64,000 bases of DNA from Thermoplasmatota archaeon (GTDB lineage: Archaea; Thermoplasmatota; Penumbrarchaeia; JASLWR01): assembly GCA_030740765.1 (NCBI GenBank), contig JASLWR010000002.1:1-64000 (forward strand), given 5' to 3'. Of this stretch, positions 52,853-61,180 are shown piece after piece. The notes under the pieces are model-generated. The model was not told where the DNA came from and made no database searches. It was given only the letters and a program-made list of their open reading frames with translations. Numbering within the stretch: the stretch's first letter is position 1; every line of letters begins with the position of its first letter. Made by a program: the position numbers and the translations under genes.

Positions 52853-54706
52853 ATGAGGTTAAAAAAGGAACTAGGTCTACTTGAGGTCTTTTGTGTCGCA
52901 TCCGGCGCCATGATAAGCTCCGGCTTGTTCATTTTACCTGCACTTGCATTCGCAAATACCGGTGCTTCCGTCATCGTTTCATATGCCATCGCCAGCATTC
53001 TGATCATTCCCACCATTCTATCAAAAGCTGAATTGACCACGGCCATGCCGAAAACCGGAGGCATCTATTTCTTTACGGATCGAAGTATGGGACCTATGAT
53101 GGGTACGCTGGGAGGATTGACCGCGTGGTTGTCTCTGGCCTTTAAATCCGCATTTGCCCTGTTGGGAATCGGCCTTTTTTTAGTACTGTTCAATCCTGGC
53201 TTTACCGAGGACCAGATAAAGCTCATCGCCATGGGATGTTGTTTGATATTTGCCGTGATAAATATAGTCGGGGTCAAGCTTGCGGGAAAAATTCAGACAT
53301 ATATGGTTATTTCTCTCATCACGTTACTCGCACTTTACGTCATCGTCGGCTCCTTTTCGGTTGAATTTTCCAGATATACCCCCTTTGCACCCAAAGGTAT
53401 TGGTTCCATATTCGCCACTGCAGGCCTTGTCTTTGTTTCGTTTGCCGGAACGACGAAGATCGCAGCAGTGGCAGGAGAGGTGAAGAATCCCGGGCGGAAC
53501 TTACCGTTAGGTATGTTTCTTTCCTGGAGTATCGTATCCGTGCTCTACATTTCTGTAATTTTCGTTACAGTGGGAGTTGTTGACAGCGGAGTGCTTGAGA
53601 ATCCTCAAAATTTACCCATTTCTTTAGGGGGTGAAGCTACCATGGGGCTGTTCGGTCTCTTGATAATGAGTATCGCCGCATTCCTGGCGTTTGTTTCCAC
53701 GGGGAACGCGGGGATCTTGGCGGCGTCCCGGGATCCCATGGCTATGGGGAAAGATGAACTGCTGCCCGGTGTTTTCCAAAAGGTGTCCAGGCGTGGAACC
53801 CCGTGGTTTTCGATACTTTTTACTGCCGGTTTCATGATGGCGATTATCTGGTTCCTGAAGCTGGAGGACTTTGTAAAAACTGCCTCCACCTTGAAATTAC
53901 TATTGTTTATATTGGCAAACCTGGCACTTATTTTCATGCGGGAGAGCAACAGAAAACATTACAAGCCAAAATTCAAAGCACCACTCTACCCATGGGTTCA
54001 AATAATCGGTATCCTCGGAATGGGATTTCTTATTTCTCGGATGGGGAATATTCCGCTTATGATAACGGGAATTTTTATAGTATGCGCATTAACCTGGTAT
54101 TTTATTTACTCTCATGGGAAGATCAAGCGGGGATATGCATTATTGCATGTTCTTGAAAGGGTTATCGGGGCTAAAAGAGATCACGTCCTGGATGAAGAGT
54201 TGAGGGAGATTTTAATCGAGAGAGATAATGTCACGAAAACAAGATTTGAAGAAAAAATAAAGAATTGTGAGATACTGGACCTCGATTATTTCGTGGCACC
54301 TGCGGATTTCGCAAAAAACGTATCGGAGCGTCTTGCAAAACGGCTGAAAATGAGCGAAAAAAAGCTATATGGATTATTATTAAAAAGAGAAAAGGATTCA
54401 AACATAATTGTAAGACCCGGTGGTGCTCTTATTTCATTTCATATTAAAGGGAGAAATAAATTCGAGATCGTAATAGTGAGGACAAAAAAGGGAGCGGTTT
54501 TTTCTGAAGAATCCCCACCGGTACATGCTGCATTTATCGTTGTTTCTTCACACGATGAGAAGAGTTTTTATCTTCACTCACTCATGTGGATAGTCCAAAT
54601 TCTGGAAAAAATTGATTTCGAGAAAAATTGGATCAAAGCAAAAAATAAGAACGAATTATGTTGTATCGTTCAATCAACTTTAAAGAATGAATGTCGGGAA
54701 TTTTAA
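52853..54706 (+). CDS. APC-family amino-acid permease with C-terminal PTS EIIA-like domain
   Basis: A protein of about 617 residues. It starts RLKKELGLLEVFCVASGAMISSG, the APC entry motif, and has 12 predicted helices to about 425, with FVSFAGTTKIAAVAGEVKNPGRNLPLG near 200 in helix 6 typical of APC permeases. From about 455 the cytoplasmic part resembles EIIA-type domains (VTKTRFEEKI, then a PPVHAAFIVVSSHDEKSFYLHSLMWIV stretch), which occur fused to archaeal amino-acid permeases. The usual PH active-site dipeptide is changed to FH, so phosphotransfer is doubtful and a sensory role is more likely. ATG 52853 was chosen because the open frame before it is charged and lacks homology. Confidence 0.83.
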   Translation: MRLKKELGLLEVFCVASGAMISSGLFILPALAFANTGASVIVSYAIASILIIPTILSKAELTTAMPKTGGIYFFTDRSMGPMMGTLGGLTAWLSLAFKSAFALLGIGLFLVLFNPGFTEDQIKLIAMGCCLIFAVINIVGVKLAGKIQTYMVISLITLLALYVIVGSFSVEFSRYTPFAPKGIGSIFATAGLVFVSFAGTTKIAAVAGEVKNPGRNLPLGMFLSWSIVSVLYISVIFVTVGVVDSGVLENPQNLPISLGGEATMGLFGLLIMSIAAFLAFVSTGNAGILAASRDPMAMGKDELLPGVFQKVSRRGTPWFSILFTAGFMMAIIWFLKLEDFVKTASTLKLLLFILANLALIFMRESNRKHYKPKFKAPLYPWVQIIGILGMGFLISRMGNIPLMITGIFIVCALTWYFIYSHGKIKRGYALLHVLERVIGAKRDHVLDEELREILIERDNVTKTRFEEKIKNCEILDLDYFVAPADFAKNVSERLAKRLKMSEKKLYGLLLKREKDSNIIVRPGGALISFHIKGRNKFEIVIVRTKKGAVFSEESPPVHAAFIVVSSHDEKSFYLHSLMWIVQILEKIDFEKNWIKAKNKNELCCIVQSTLKNECREF

Positions 54707-54793
54707 ACTATCCATTTGTATTAAAATAAGCTTAGCTGCTGAAGGTCCTGTGGGTCGCCTTAATCTACAAGAATACCCAGGCACTTATTTGTA

Positions 54794-55654
54794 TCAAAAC
54801 TCGTCCGGACCTTCCTTGAAATAAGCGATGATCTTCCTTGCAATTGTTGGATTTATTCCTTTGATCATCATAAGGTCCGTCATGATCGCATCTTTTAGGT
54901 CCTCTATTTCCCCATAATCCGCATCCCGCAACAACTGCGCATGGTAGCTTGAGATGCCGAACTTCTCAGATAATTCATTCACCGCTTCCAGCCGTTGGTC
55001 AACCTTCTCTTCAAGCACCTGACCCAAGCTTTCCTCCAGAGGTGCCTGAGCCTTATCTTCCAGCTCTAACTCCGGGATATCATACGCTTTCAAGTCTAAC
55101 ACTTTCTCTTTCTCGTCTGTCACGGGTTTCTTCTCTTCGATGGTTTCAGGCTTTACCGGCGGTTTCTCAGCTGCGGTCTCGGGCTCCGGTTTTTTCTCCT
55201 CTGCTGACTTCTCGGGCTTGGCTGTTTCGGGATATTCCGCATCCAGCTTTTTCAGGGTCAAAACATAGCCGACTATCATTAATATATAACCGCACAGGAA
55301 TGTGAGTAATACAAATGTTCCCAAGCCAAATAAGGGGGAAAGGAAGAGGTTCAGGAAGGCCATTACACACATTATCCCCGCACCTATCTTCAGTTTCAAA
55401 AGGTCGCTTTCGGAAGCCAGGTGGTATATCAAGAACACCAAACCAATGGCCATGGATGACAGACCCATATAAACCAGAATTGCTGCTCCACAACCACCGC
55501 CAACTACTAGCCTTATGAGCACGGTCACACCAAAAAATCCAACGAGGGCCAATCCCCATTTTGCCTTTTCACTGTGCTCTGCACCAAATATCTTGCTTTC
55601 CTCATATATCAGATATGAACTGTATTCTTGACGCCTTTCCTTGTTTGGGGACAT
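54794..55654 (-). CDS. Four-helix membrane protein with C-terminal helix-hairpin-helix-like domain
   Basis: A 286-residue protein with four hydrophobic helices between 30 and 135 (WGLALVGFFGVTVLIRLVVG, ILVYMGLSSMAIGLVFLIY, IMCVMAFLNLFLSPLFGLG and TFLCGYILMIVGYVLTL). A long Glu/Lys/Pro-rich linker (135-215) and a helical C-terminus follow, with FGISSYHAQLLRDADYGEIEDLKDA and MMIKGINPTIARKII, which resembles a helix-hairpin-helix. It is a single gene with no recognised function. Confidence 0.55.
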   Translation of the reverse strand: MSPNKERRQEYSSYLIYEESKIFGAEHSEKAKWGLALVGFFGVTVLIRLVVGGGCGAAILVYMGLSSMAIGLVFLIYHLASESDLLKLKIGAGIMCVMAFLNLFLSPLFGLGTFVLLTFLCGYILMIVGYVLTLKKLDAEYPETAKPEKSAEEKKPEPETAAEKPPVKPETIEEKKPVTDEKEKVLDLKAYDIPELELEDKAQAPLEESLGQVLEEKVDQRLEAVNELSEKFGISSYHAQLLRDADYGEIEDLKDAIMTDLMMIKGINPTIARKIIAYFKEGPDEF

Positions 55655-55954
55655 TCCATGCCGTCACTTCCTGCAGGGAGTAAATATGTTGAATATATTT
55701 TACACTTTCGCTAGAGCAGGATTGAAATAGCGTAGTAATGCAATTGCATAAGCTAGAAAGGAAGAGATAGACTCTCGAAGGGCGGCAACCAGGAGGTTAA
55801 TAACCCGATCTCCAGACCGAATTCAGATGCAGATCTCCGCTATAAATATTTGAGCGTCACAAGCGCGTCTCCATAACCCTTAACATTCGTTAACAATCTA
55901 ACCGAAAGTTATAAATTAATATCTTATTATACCGAAAATTGGAGGATAGATTTC
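55655..55954. other. Intergenic spacer with promoter of the lipoyl-carrier gene
   Basis: No gene is recognised. A TATA-like TTATAAATTAATA lies near 55909-55921, 35-45 bases before the ATG, and a GGAGGAT ribosome-binding site lies at about 55941-55947. Confidence 0.5.
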
Positions 55955-56383
55955 ATGAAAATCGACGAATTTAATTTCCCAGACGACTTGTACTACCACA
56001 AAGAGCATTGCTGGGCTCGAGTCGAAGATGGTCTTGTTTTGATAGGCATTACTGACTTTGCCCAAAAGATGGCAGGGACCATCAAGCGTGTCATCACGCT
56101 GGAGGAAGAGGATGAGGTATCCCAGAACAAACCTTTGGGTACCATCAGCAGCGGCAAATGGACTGGAAAGATCTACTCCCCGGTAAGTGGAGAGATCGAA
56201 GAGGTTAATGAGGATGTGGAAGACGAGCCGGGTTTGATCAATGAAGACAGCTATGGTGAAGGATGGATACTGAAGATCAGCCCTGAGGATCTTGATGATG
56301 AATTGGGTAACCTTATGAAAACTGGACCCGCATTCGAGAACTGGATGAAGAAAGAGATCGCTGAAAAGAAAGCATTATTGTAA
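55955..56383 (+). CDS. GcvH/LbpA-like lipoyl carrier protein 1
   Basis: A 142-residue protein of the glycine-cleavage H family. It has the lipoyl lysine at position 68 in TISSGKWTG, followed by KIYSPVSGEIEEVNEDV as in GcvH. No glycine-cleavage P or T genes are in the window, but lipoate ligases and a LipS-like enzyme follow. In sulfur-oxidising and other prokaryotes such unusual GcvH-like carriers (LbpA) work with Hdr-like complexes, so a link to the HdrA/HdrB operon at 0-9.7 kb is possible but unproven. The start has GGAGG upstream. Confidence 0.85.
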   Translation: MKIDEFNFPDDLYYHKEHCWARVEDGLVLIGITDFAQKMAGTIKRVITLEEEDEVSQNKPLGTISSGKWTGKIYSPVSGEIEEVNEDVEDEPGLINEDSYGEGWILKISPEDLDDELGNLMKTGPAFENWMKKEIAEKKALL

Positions 56384-56387
56384 ACTA

Positions 56388-56407
56388 CCAGCCCCTAAAG
56401 GAGCTGG
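56388..56407. repeat. Short hairpin at IS200/IS605 remnant end
   Basis: CCAGC (56388-56392) pairs with GCTGG (56403-56407) around CCCTAAAGGA. It begins five bases after the lipoyl-carrier stop. Such subterminal hairpins mark the ends of IS200/IS605 elements. Confidence 0.5.
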
Positions 56408-56432
56408 CGTTTTGGGTGTAGTATCGTTATTT

Positions 56433-56699
56433 TTAGGCGAAGTCTGTCAACGAAGTTTGGCCGGTTAGACGTTCTGTCTTTTCCACTTTGAAGTATTCAT
56501 AGTCTTCTCCTTGCCAATGCTTACGCTGTTGCCTCTCAATGTAGAATTCGACCATTTCACTTGTGACACGGCCAACCGATTCAAAAAAATAACCATCACT
56601 CCAAAACGAATCACCCCACAAGTGCTTTTTGACTGTATTCCAGCACCTCCGGCGAATACCATAAGATGTGTATCCTTTCAATTGAGCTGCAAGGTTCAA
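56433..56699 (-). pseudogene. IS200/IS605 TnpA remnant
   Basis: The C-terminal 88 residues of a Y1 transposase: VKKHLWGDSFWSDGYFFESVG and SEMVEFYIERQ, with the catalytic tyrosine in YIERQ. The N-terminal half with the HUH motif is missing, and the frame is preceded by an in-frame TGA near 56709. Flanked on one side by the hairpin at 56388-56407, it is a dead insertion between the first lipoyl carrier and the first ligase. Confidence 0.8.
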
Positions 56700-56791
56700 A
56701 AGGAACCGGGTTCAACGGGAATTGGTGTCAGCCATGATTTTCGAAAATGAAAATGCATCTGGGAAAGACGCACCGAAGAAAAACCGGAGAT

Positions 56792-56920
56792 ATGCCAATG
56801 AGTTACAGACCCTATCGATGCGGACGTGATTGCAGTGGCGGTTATTACTGCCTGATATTGATAGTTATGTATTACCGCAAAATTAAGAGAAAATTGTTTG
56901 GCGGCAAGAGAAATAAATAA
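56792..56920 (+). CDS. Small cysteine-containing membrane-like protein (sORF)
   Basis: A 42-codon frame begins MPMSYRPYRCGRDCSGGYYC, continues into a short hydrophobic stretch LILIVMYY, and ends with a basic KRKLFGGKRNK tail. CGGAGA lies a few bases before the ATG and the stop is 23 bases before the ligase ATG. It may be a real small protein in the lipoate operon or a chance frame. Confidence 0.35.
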   Translation: MPMSYRPYRCGRDCSGGYYCLILIVMYYRKIKRKLFGGKRNK

Positions 56921-56943
56921 TTTTTTAGTTATGAGGTAAACAT

Positions 56944-57933
56944 ATGAAATATTATAATCTCGGCGAAATCAACTGGAAACAAACTCAATTGATCTACCAC
57001 GCCCTGGCCCAGCTGGAAATGGAAGGGTTGGTACTGGATTCCCCGGATAGCAGATACGTATCCCTCGGTCTCCATCAGGACCCAAGAGATGAGATCGACT
57101 TTGAATACTGCAAGGATAACGATATTGGCATATTCAGGAGGGAGATAGGCGGCGGCACGGTGCTGCTGGACAGTAGGCAGGTATTCTTCAATCTGATTCT
57201 GAAGCGAAATCGGGACGGAGTTTCGAGGGTACCCGAGAACTTTTTCAGAAAATTCCTTCGGCCCGTAACCCGGGCATTGAAGGAGTTGGGGATGGATGCC
57301 GAATATCGCCCCATATGCGATCTGGTCATCAACGAAAAAAAGATATCGGGCAACGGCGGCGGCGAGATCGGGTACTGCAGGGTACTAGCAGGGGGTATAA
57401 TGCTTGATTTCGACCGGGAGATGATGGCGAGAGCACTGAAATGCAGCGGACCATTAAAACAAATGTATATCGAGCATATGAAAATAAATCTCACAACCGT
57501 TCGGGAAGAATTGGGATACATTCCGCCGAAGGAAAAAATCTGTTCATTACTGATTGAAAAATTTTCTGAGTTACTGGGCCCTATGACCGAAGGGACCATT
57601 GACGCAGCGGTCTTCGAAAAGATGAAGGAACTTGATCAACACTATTCATCGGACCGATGGATGTACCAGAGAGGTGTAAAACAGCTTGGCCGGGAGATCA
57701 AGGTGAAGGAAGGAGTTTATCTATTTTATCATGCTTTCGCTATTCCCGGGGGAGAAACAGGAATCACCTTTGAAATTTCCGAAGAGCGTATAGAAAAAAT
57801 TTCATTCGATGAACCGCATAATTTCCATCCGATTCTCAGGAATGAGATGGAAAAAAAAATCATAGGCCTTAATTACGATAGTCGAAAAATCATCGATATA
57901 GTTTGCACAATGATCGAGAAAAACAATAATTGA
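56944..57933 (+). CDS. Lipoate-protein ligase (sLpl-type)
   Basis: A 329-residue protein of the BPL/LplA fold. The substrate loop RREIGGGTVLLD lies near 65 and the catalytic lysine segment EKKISGNGGGEIG near 131, followed by LAGGIMLDFD. A C-terminal accessory region of about 130 residues ends in a helical part. It attaches lipoate or octanoate to a carrier, presumably one of the two GcvH-like proteins beside it. The start ATG is preceded by GAGGTAAAC. Gene order carrier-ligase-carrier-LipS-ligase suggests one pathway. Confidence 0.85.
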   Translation: MKYYNLGEINWKQTQLIYHALAQLEMEGLVLDSPDSRYVSLGLHQDPRDEIDFEYCKDNDIGIFRREIGGGTVLLDSRQVFFNLILKRNRDGVSRVPENFFRKFLRPVTRALKELGMDAEYRPICDLVINEKKISGNGGGEIGYCRVLAGGIMLDFDREMMARALKCSGPLKQMYIEHMKINLTTVREELGYIPPKEKICSLLIEKFSELLGPMTEGTIDAAVFEKMKELDQHYSSDRWMYQRGVKQLGREIKVKEGVYLFYHAFAIPGGETGITFEISEERIEKISFDEPHNFHPILRNEMEKKIIGLNYDSRKIIDIVCTMIEKNNN

Positions 57934-58024
57934 ACTGAAAATAATAAATGCACAATATACTATCGGGAAAGAAAAAAGGGATGAAAATAACCTGAAAAGG
58001 ATTCCTGCGGAAGGAGGTATTAGA

Positions 58025-58462
58025 TTGTTAGAGATAAACGGGATGAATTTCCCATTGGACCGAGTATATTATACCAGGGACGGAGCACACATATGGTTGA
58101 AACAAGAGGACGATCTGATCAAGATCGGGATGGACGCCTTTCTCGTGGAGTACGCAGGGTATTTGACCTTCCTCACGGTGAATGAAAGTCGCGTAAAAGT
58201 TGGTGAATCCATTGGAAGTTTCGAGTCGGCAAAGTTCGTGAGCAGATTATATTCCCCCGCGGACGGCGAGATAGTTGCCGTCAACGATGAAGTAATAAAA
58301 AATCCACGAAAAATCAATGAAGCTCCGTATGAATCATGGATATTTGCAGTTAAAGCGGATTCGGCCGTACTTGATGGCGAATCCGAATATTTACTGGATG
58401 ATGAAGAAAAAATTGTAAAATGGATCTCCGAAGAAATCAAAAAGGTGGAAGAGGATGAGTGA
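58025..58462 (+). CDS. GcvH/LbpA-like lipoyl carrier protein 2
   Basis: A 145-residue GcvH-like protein. Lys70 in SFESAKFVSRLYSP is the lipoyl lysine and is followed by ADGEIVAVNDEV. It differs strongly from carrier 1 but keeps the fold. The start is TTG 58025 with AAGGAGGT seven bases upstream; an internal ATG at 58043 is too deep. Its stop overlaps the radical SAM gene, so it is translationally coupled to the enzyme that probably builds its cofactor. Confidence 0.82.
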   Translation: MLEINGMNFPLDRVYYTRDGAHIWLKQEDDLIKIGMDAFLVEYAGYLTFLTVNESRVKVGESIGSFESAKFVSRLYSPADGEIVAVNDEVIKNPRKINEAPYESWIFAVKADSAVLDGESEYLLDDEEKIVKWISEEIKKVEEDE

Positions 58463-59552
58463 GAAAGAGAGTCCGGATTACGTACAGATCAGCACGGCTG
58501 CCGCCATGACATTGAAGATATTCCCCGGACGATTCAATCGAGGGGAGCGCCTCAATGCACTGAACCTTCTGGTGGTGTATGATGACAGCTGCAAGGGAAA
58601 TTGCGGATACTGCGGCCTCTCACAATCCCGGGACCCGGATGAGAATACTTTCATTCGAGTGGACTGGCCCATCGTTTCGCTGGAGGATATCCTCGCTAGA
58701 ACGAAGAAGTACGGCAAACACCTGGGAAGGGTTTGCGTTTCCATGATAACTCACCCGAGAGCCTTCGACGATATGTGCACTATTATGAGTGCCTTTCGCG
58801 ACCAGACCGATCTCCTGATAAGCGGATTGATAGCACCCACGCTGATCCGTTCCAAGGAAAAAGTTATGAAGATAAAGGAGGCGGGGGCGGACATGGTGGG
58901 AATTGCCGTGGACGCCGCAACCCAAGAGCTTTTCCGCAAGTTCAGAGGAGAGGGGGTAAACGGCCCTCATAAATGGGATCAATACTGGAAAGTGGTGGAG
59001 TGGTCCGCTGAATGTTTCGGAAGAGGAAAGGCTGGAATACACCTGATCGTAGGCCTCGGGGAGACAGAAAAGGAAATCATTGCTATTATTCAGAAAGGGG
59101 AGGACCTTGGGGCGAAAACCCATCTGTTCTCATTTTATCCCGAAGGGGGGAGTTCCATGTCGAACTGGAAACAGCCTTCCTACGGTCAGTACCGACGCGT
59201 TCAGCTGGCCCGGTACCTCATAAACTCCGGAATTCAGCGGGCAGAAGATATGAAGTTTAATGATATGGGCGAACTGGTGGAATATGCAGGTGAAGACACG
59301 CCTGCTGGCGCATCACACTTGCCAAGTGGTGACTTGTCAAGCAATGTGGAGAAAGTCATTGAATCAGGCGAGGCGTTCATGACATCGGGCTGCGCGGGAC
59401 ACGACGGTGTGGTGGCATGTAACAGGCCCTACGGCAACGAGCGACCGTCACGCCCCATCAGGAACTTTGCCTTTTTACCGGAAAAGTCCGATATCGACTC
59501 CGTCAGGAAACAGTTGGTCGATTATTCCGGTGACTTCGAGCGGAGCCTGTGA
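58455..59552 (+). CDS. Radical SAM lipoyl synthase-like enzyme (LipS-type)
   Basis: A 365-residue radical SAM protein of the BioB/LipS type. It has the CKGNCGYC motif (CxxxCxxC) near residue 46, GLGETEKEIIA near 199 in the core, a HLFSFYPEGGSSM segment near 224, and a C-terminal cysteine segment TSGCAGHDGVVACNRPYGNERPSRPIRN near 312. LipS1/LipS2 pairs insert sulfur into octanoyl carriers in archaea; only one such gene is in this window. Overlaps on both sides (eight and four bases) place it in one operon with carrier 2 and the DUF116-ligase fusion. Confidence 0.82.
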   Translation: MSEKESPDYVQISTAAAMTLKIFPGRFNRGERLNALNLLVVYDDSCKGNCGYCGLSQSRDPDENTFIRVDWPIVSLEDILARTKKYGKHLGRVCVSMITHPRAFDDMCTIMSAFRDQTDLLISGLIAPTLIRSKEKVMKIKEAGADMVGIAVDAATQELFRKFRGEGVNGPHKWDQYWKVVEWSAECFGRGKAGIHLIVGLGETEKEIIAIIQKGEDLGAKTHLFSFYPEGGSSMSNWKQPSYGQYRRVQLARYLINSGIQRAEDMKFNDMGELVEYAGEDTPAGASHLPSGDLSSNVEKVIESGEAFMTSGCAGHDGVVACNRPYGNERPSRPIRNFAFLPEKSDIDSVRKQLVDYSGDFERSL

Positions 59553-61180
59553 AGGTCGAGAACAGTGATGACATGGAAACCTGGACGCTGCTGGATACCG
59601 GCGTGAGAAGCGCTGCTGAAAATTCCGCGTTGGATGACGTCCTGCTGAAGTGCAGGAACAGGGATATTATCCCGAACACACTGAGATTTCTTAAATTTTC
59701 CCCAAACGCGGTTCTGGTGGGATTTCATCAGAGCACCGAGCAGGAAGTACGGATCGATTATTGCAGTAATAATGAAATCGATATCAACAGGAGGATCACC
59801 GGCGGAGGGGCCATTTACCTTGACGAGCCACAGCTGGGTTGGGAACTGATTGCTTCCATAGGGCATCCCGGTATCCCGAAAAAGGTGGATGATCTTTACG
59901 AGAAATTGTGCCTGGGAACTGTGAAGGGGCTCCAAAAACTCGGCGTAAAGGCTGAATTTCGTCCCAAGAACGATATCGAGGTGGATGGAAGGAAGATATC
60001 CGGGACCGGCGGAGCCTTCGAGGGAAGCGCATTCCTCTTCCAGGGAACTCTATTAACGGATTTCGACGTGGACACCATGCTGCGGTCTCTTAGAATTCCA
60101 ATCGAGAAACTGAAGGACAAGGAACTGGAATCCGTAAGAGAAAGGGTGACCTGCCTGAAATGGGAACTGGGTTATCTTCCGGAGATGGATACTATAAAGG
60201 CGGCCCTTGTAGAAGGGTTTGCAGAAGTTTTTGAAGTGGAATTCCGTGAAAGAGAATTGACCACGCAAGAAAAGGAAATGCTTGAAGAGAAACTTGAGTA
60301 TTATCGGTCGGATAAATGGGTTTACGGGATCCGTCGGCCCATAAAACACCGTTCTGTTCTGACTTCGGTCCACAAGGCGCCCGGCGGTCTCATACGGGTA
60401 TCACTGGTTGCGGACATCCCCAATCGGCGGATCCAGGCCGCTCTGATCACCGGTGATTTTTTCGCATACCCCAAACGAACCATCTTCGACCTCGAGGGAC
60501 TCTTGAAGGACGCGTCTCTCGTCAAGAGTGATATGGAATTTATAATTAATGATTTTTTCAGTAATAGAGAAATCCAGATACCGGGAGTCAAAGCGCTGGA
60601 TTTTATCATGGCGATAAACAAGGCAATTGAAAAGATCGATTACCTGGAGCTGGGAATCTCCCACGCGAACGTCAACAGGATTTTTACGGTACTGCACCCA
60701 TTCGCCGATATTATCGACCCTTCCGTTCTGCTGCTCCCGTACTGCTCAAAGCTGGTGGGATGTGACTACAGAATTCGGAAGGATTGCGACCCCTGCGGCG
60801 GATGCAGTATAGGCAGCGGGTACGAACTCGCTATCGACAACGACATGAAGCCCATTACCATACTCAGTTTTGAGTACCTAACAGAAACTCTCTCCCAGAT
60901 GAAGGATGAAGGGGTAAGCTCGTTCATAGGGTGCTGCTGCGAGGCTTTCTATGTAAAACATATCGAGGATTTCGAGGAAGCCGGGGTGCCTGGTGTGATA
61001 GTGGATATCGATAGCGAGACCTGCTATGACCTTGGCAAATCAAAAGAGGCAAAATTGGGTGATTTCGAGGGACAGACTCACCTGGATACTGAATTATTGA
61101 CCCAGGTCATCGGCATAATAAAAGGCCGCCAAGAAATAGAGACCAAAGATCAAGAAACGCTGCGAGCCCGAACGACGTGA
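59549..61180 (+). CDS. Lipoate-protein ligase fused to a DUF116 domain
   Basis: A 543-residue fusion. Residues 1-330 are a ligase with RRITGGGAIYLD near 80 and GRKISGTGGAFEG near 147. The C-terminal 190 residues are a DUF116 domain with CDYRIRKDCDPCGGCSIG near 403, FIGCCCEAFYVK near 455 and ETCYDLG, nine cysteines that could bind an Fe-S cluster. DUF116 genes occur next to lipoate and radical SAM genes in some prokaryotes; a sulfur-insertion or auxiliary-cluster role is possible. GTG 59549 overlaps the LipS stop as GTGA. It is convergent with the flavoprotein gene. Confidence 0.8.
   Translation: MKVENSDDMETWTLLDTGVRSAAENSALDDVLLKCRNRDIIPNTLRFLKFSPNAVLVGFHQSTEQEVRIDYCSNNEIDINRRITGGGAIYLDEPQLGWELIASIGHPGIPKKVDDLYEKLCLGTVKGLQKLGVKAEFRPKNDIEVDGRKISGTGGAFEGSAFLFQGTLLTDFDVDTMLRSLRIPIEKLKDKELESVRERVTCLKWELGYLPEMDTIKAALVEGFAEVFEVEFRERELTTQEKEMLEEKLEYYRSDKWVYGIRRPIKHRSVLTSVHKAPGGLIRVSLVADIPNRRIQAALITGDFFAYPKRTIFDLEGLLKDASLVKSDMEFIINDFFSNREIQIPGVKALDFIMAINKAIEKIDYLELGISHANVNRIFTVLHPFADIIDPSVLLLPYCSKLVGCDYRIRKDCDPCGGCSIGSGYELAIDNDMKPITILSFEYLTETLSQMKDEGVSSFIGCCCEAFYVKHIEDFEEAGVPGVIVDIDSETCYDLGKSKEAKLGDFEGQTHLDTELLTQVIGIIKGRQEIETKDQETLRARTT

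Noticed and set aside
56690-56740. tRNA-like string GGTTCAA near the IS remnant
   Set aside because: No cloverleaf could be drawn; the string is part of the transposase coding sequence.
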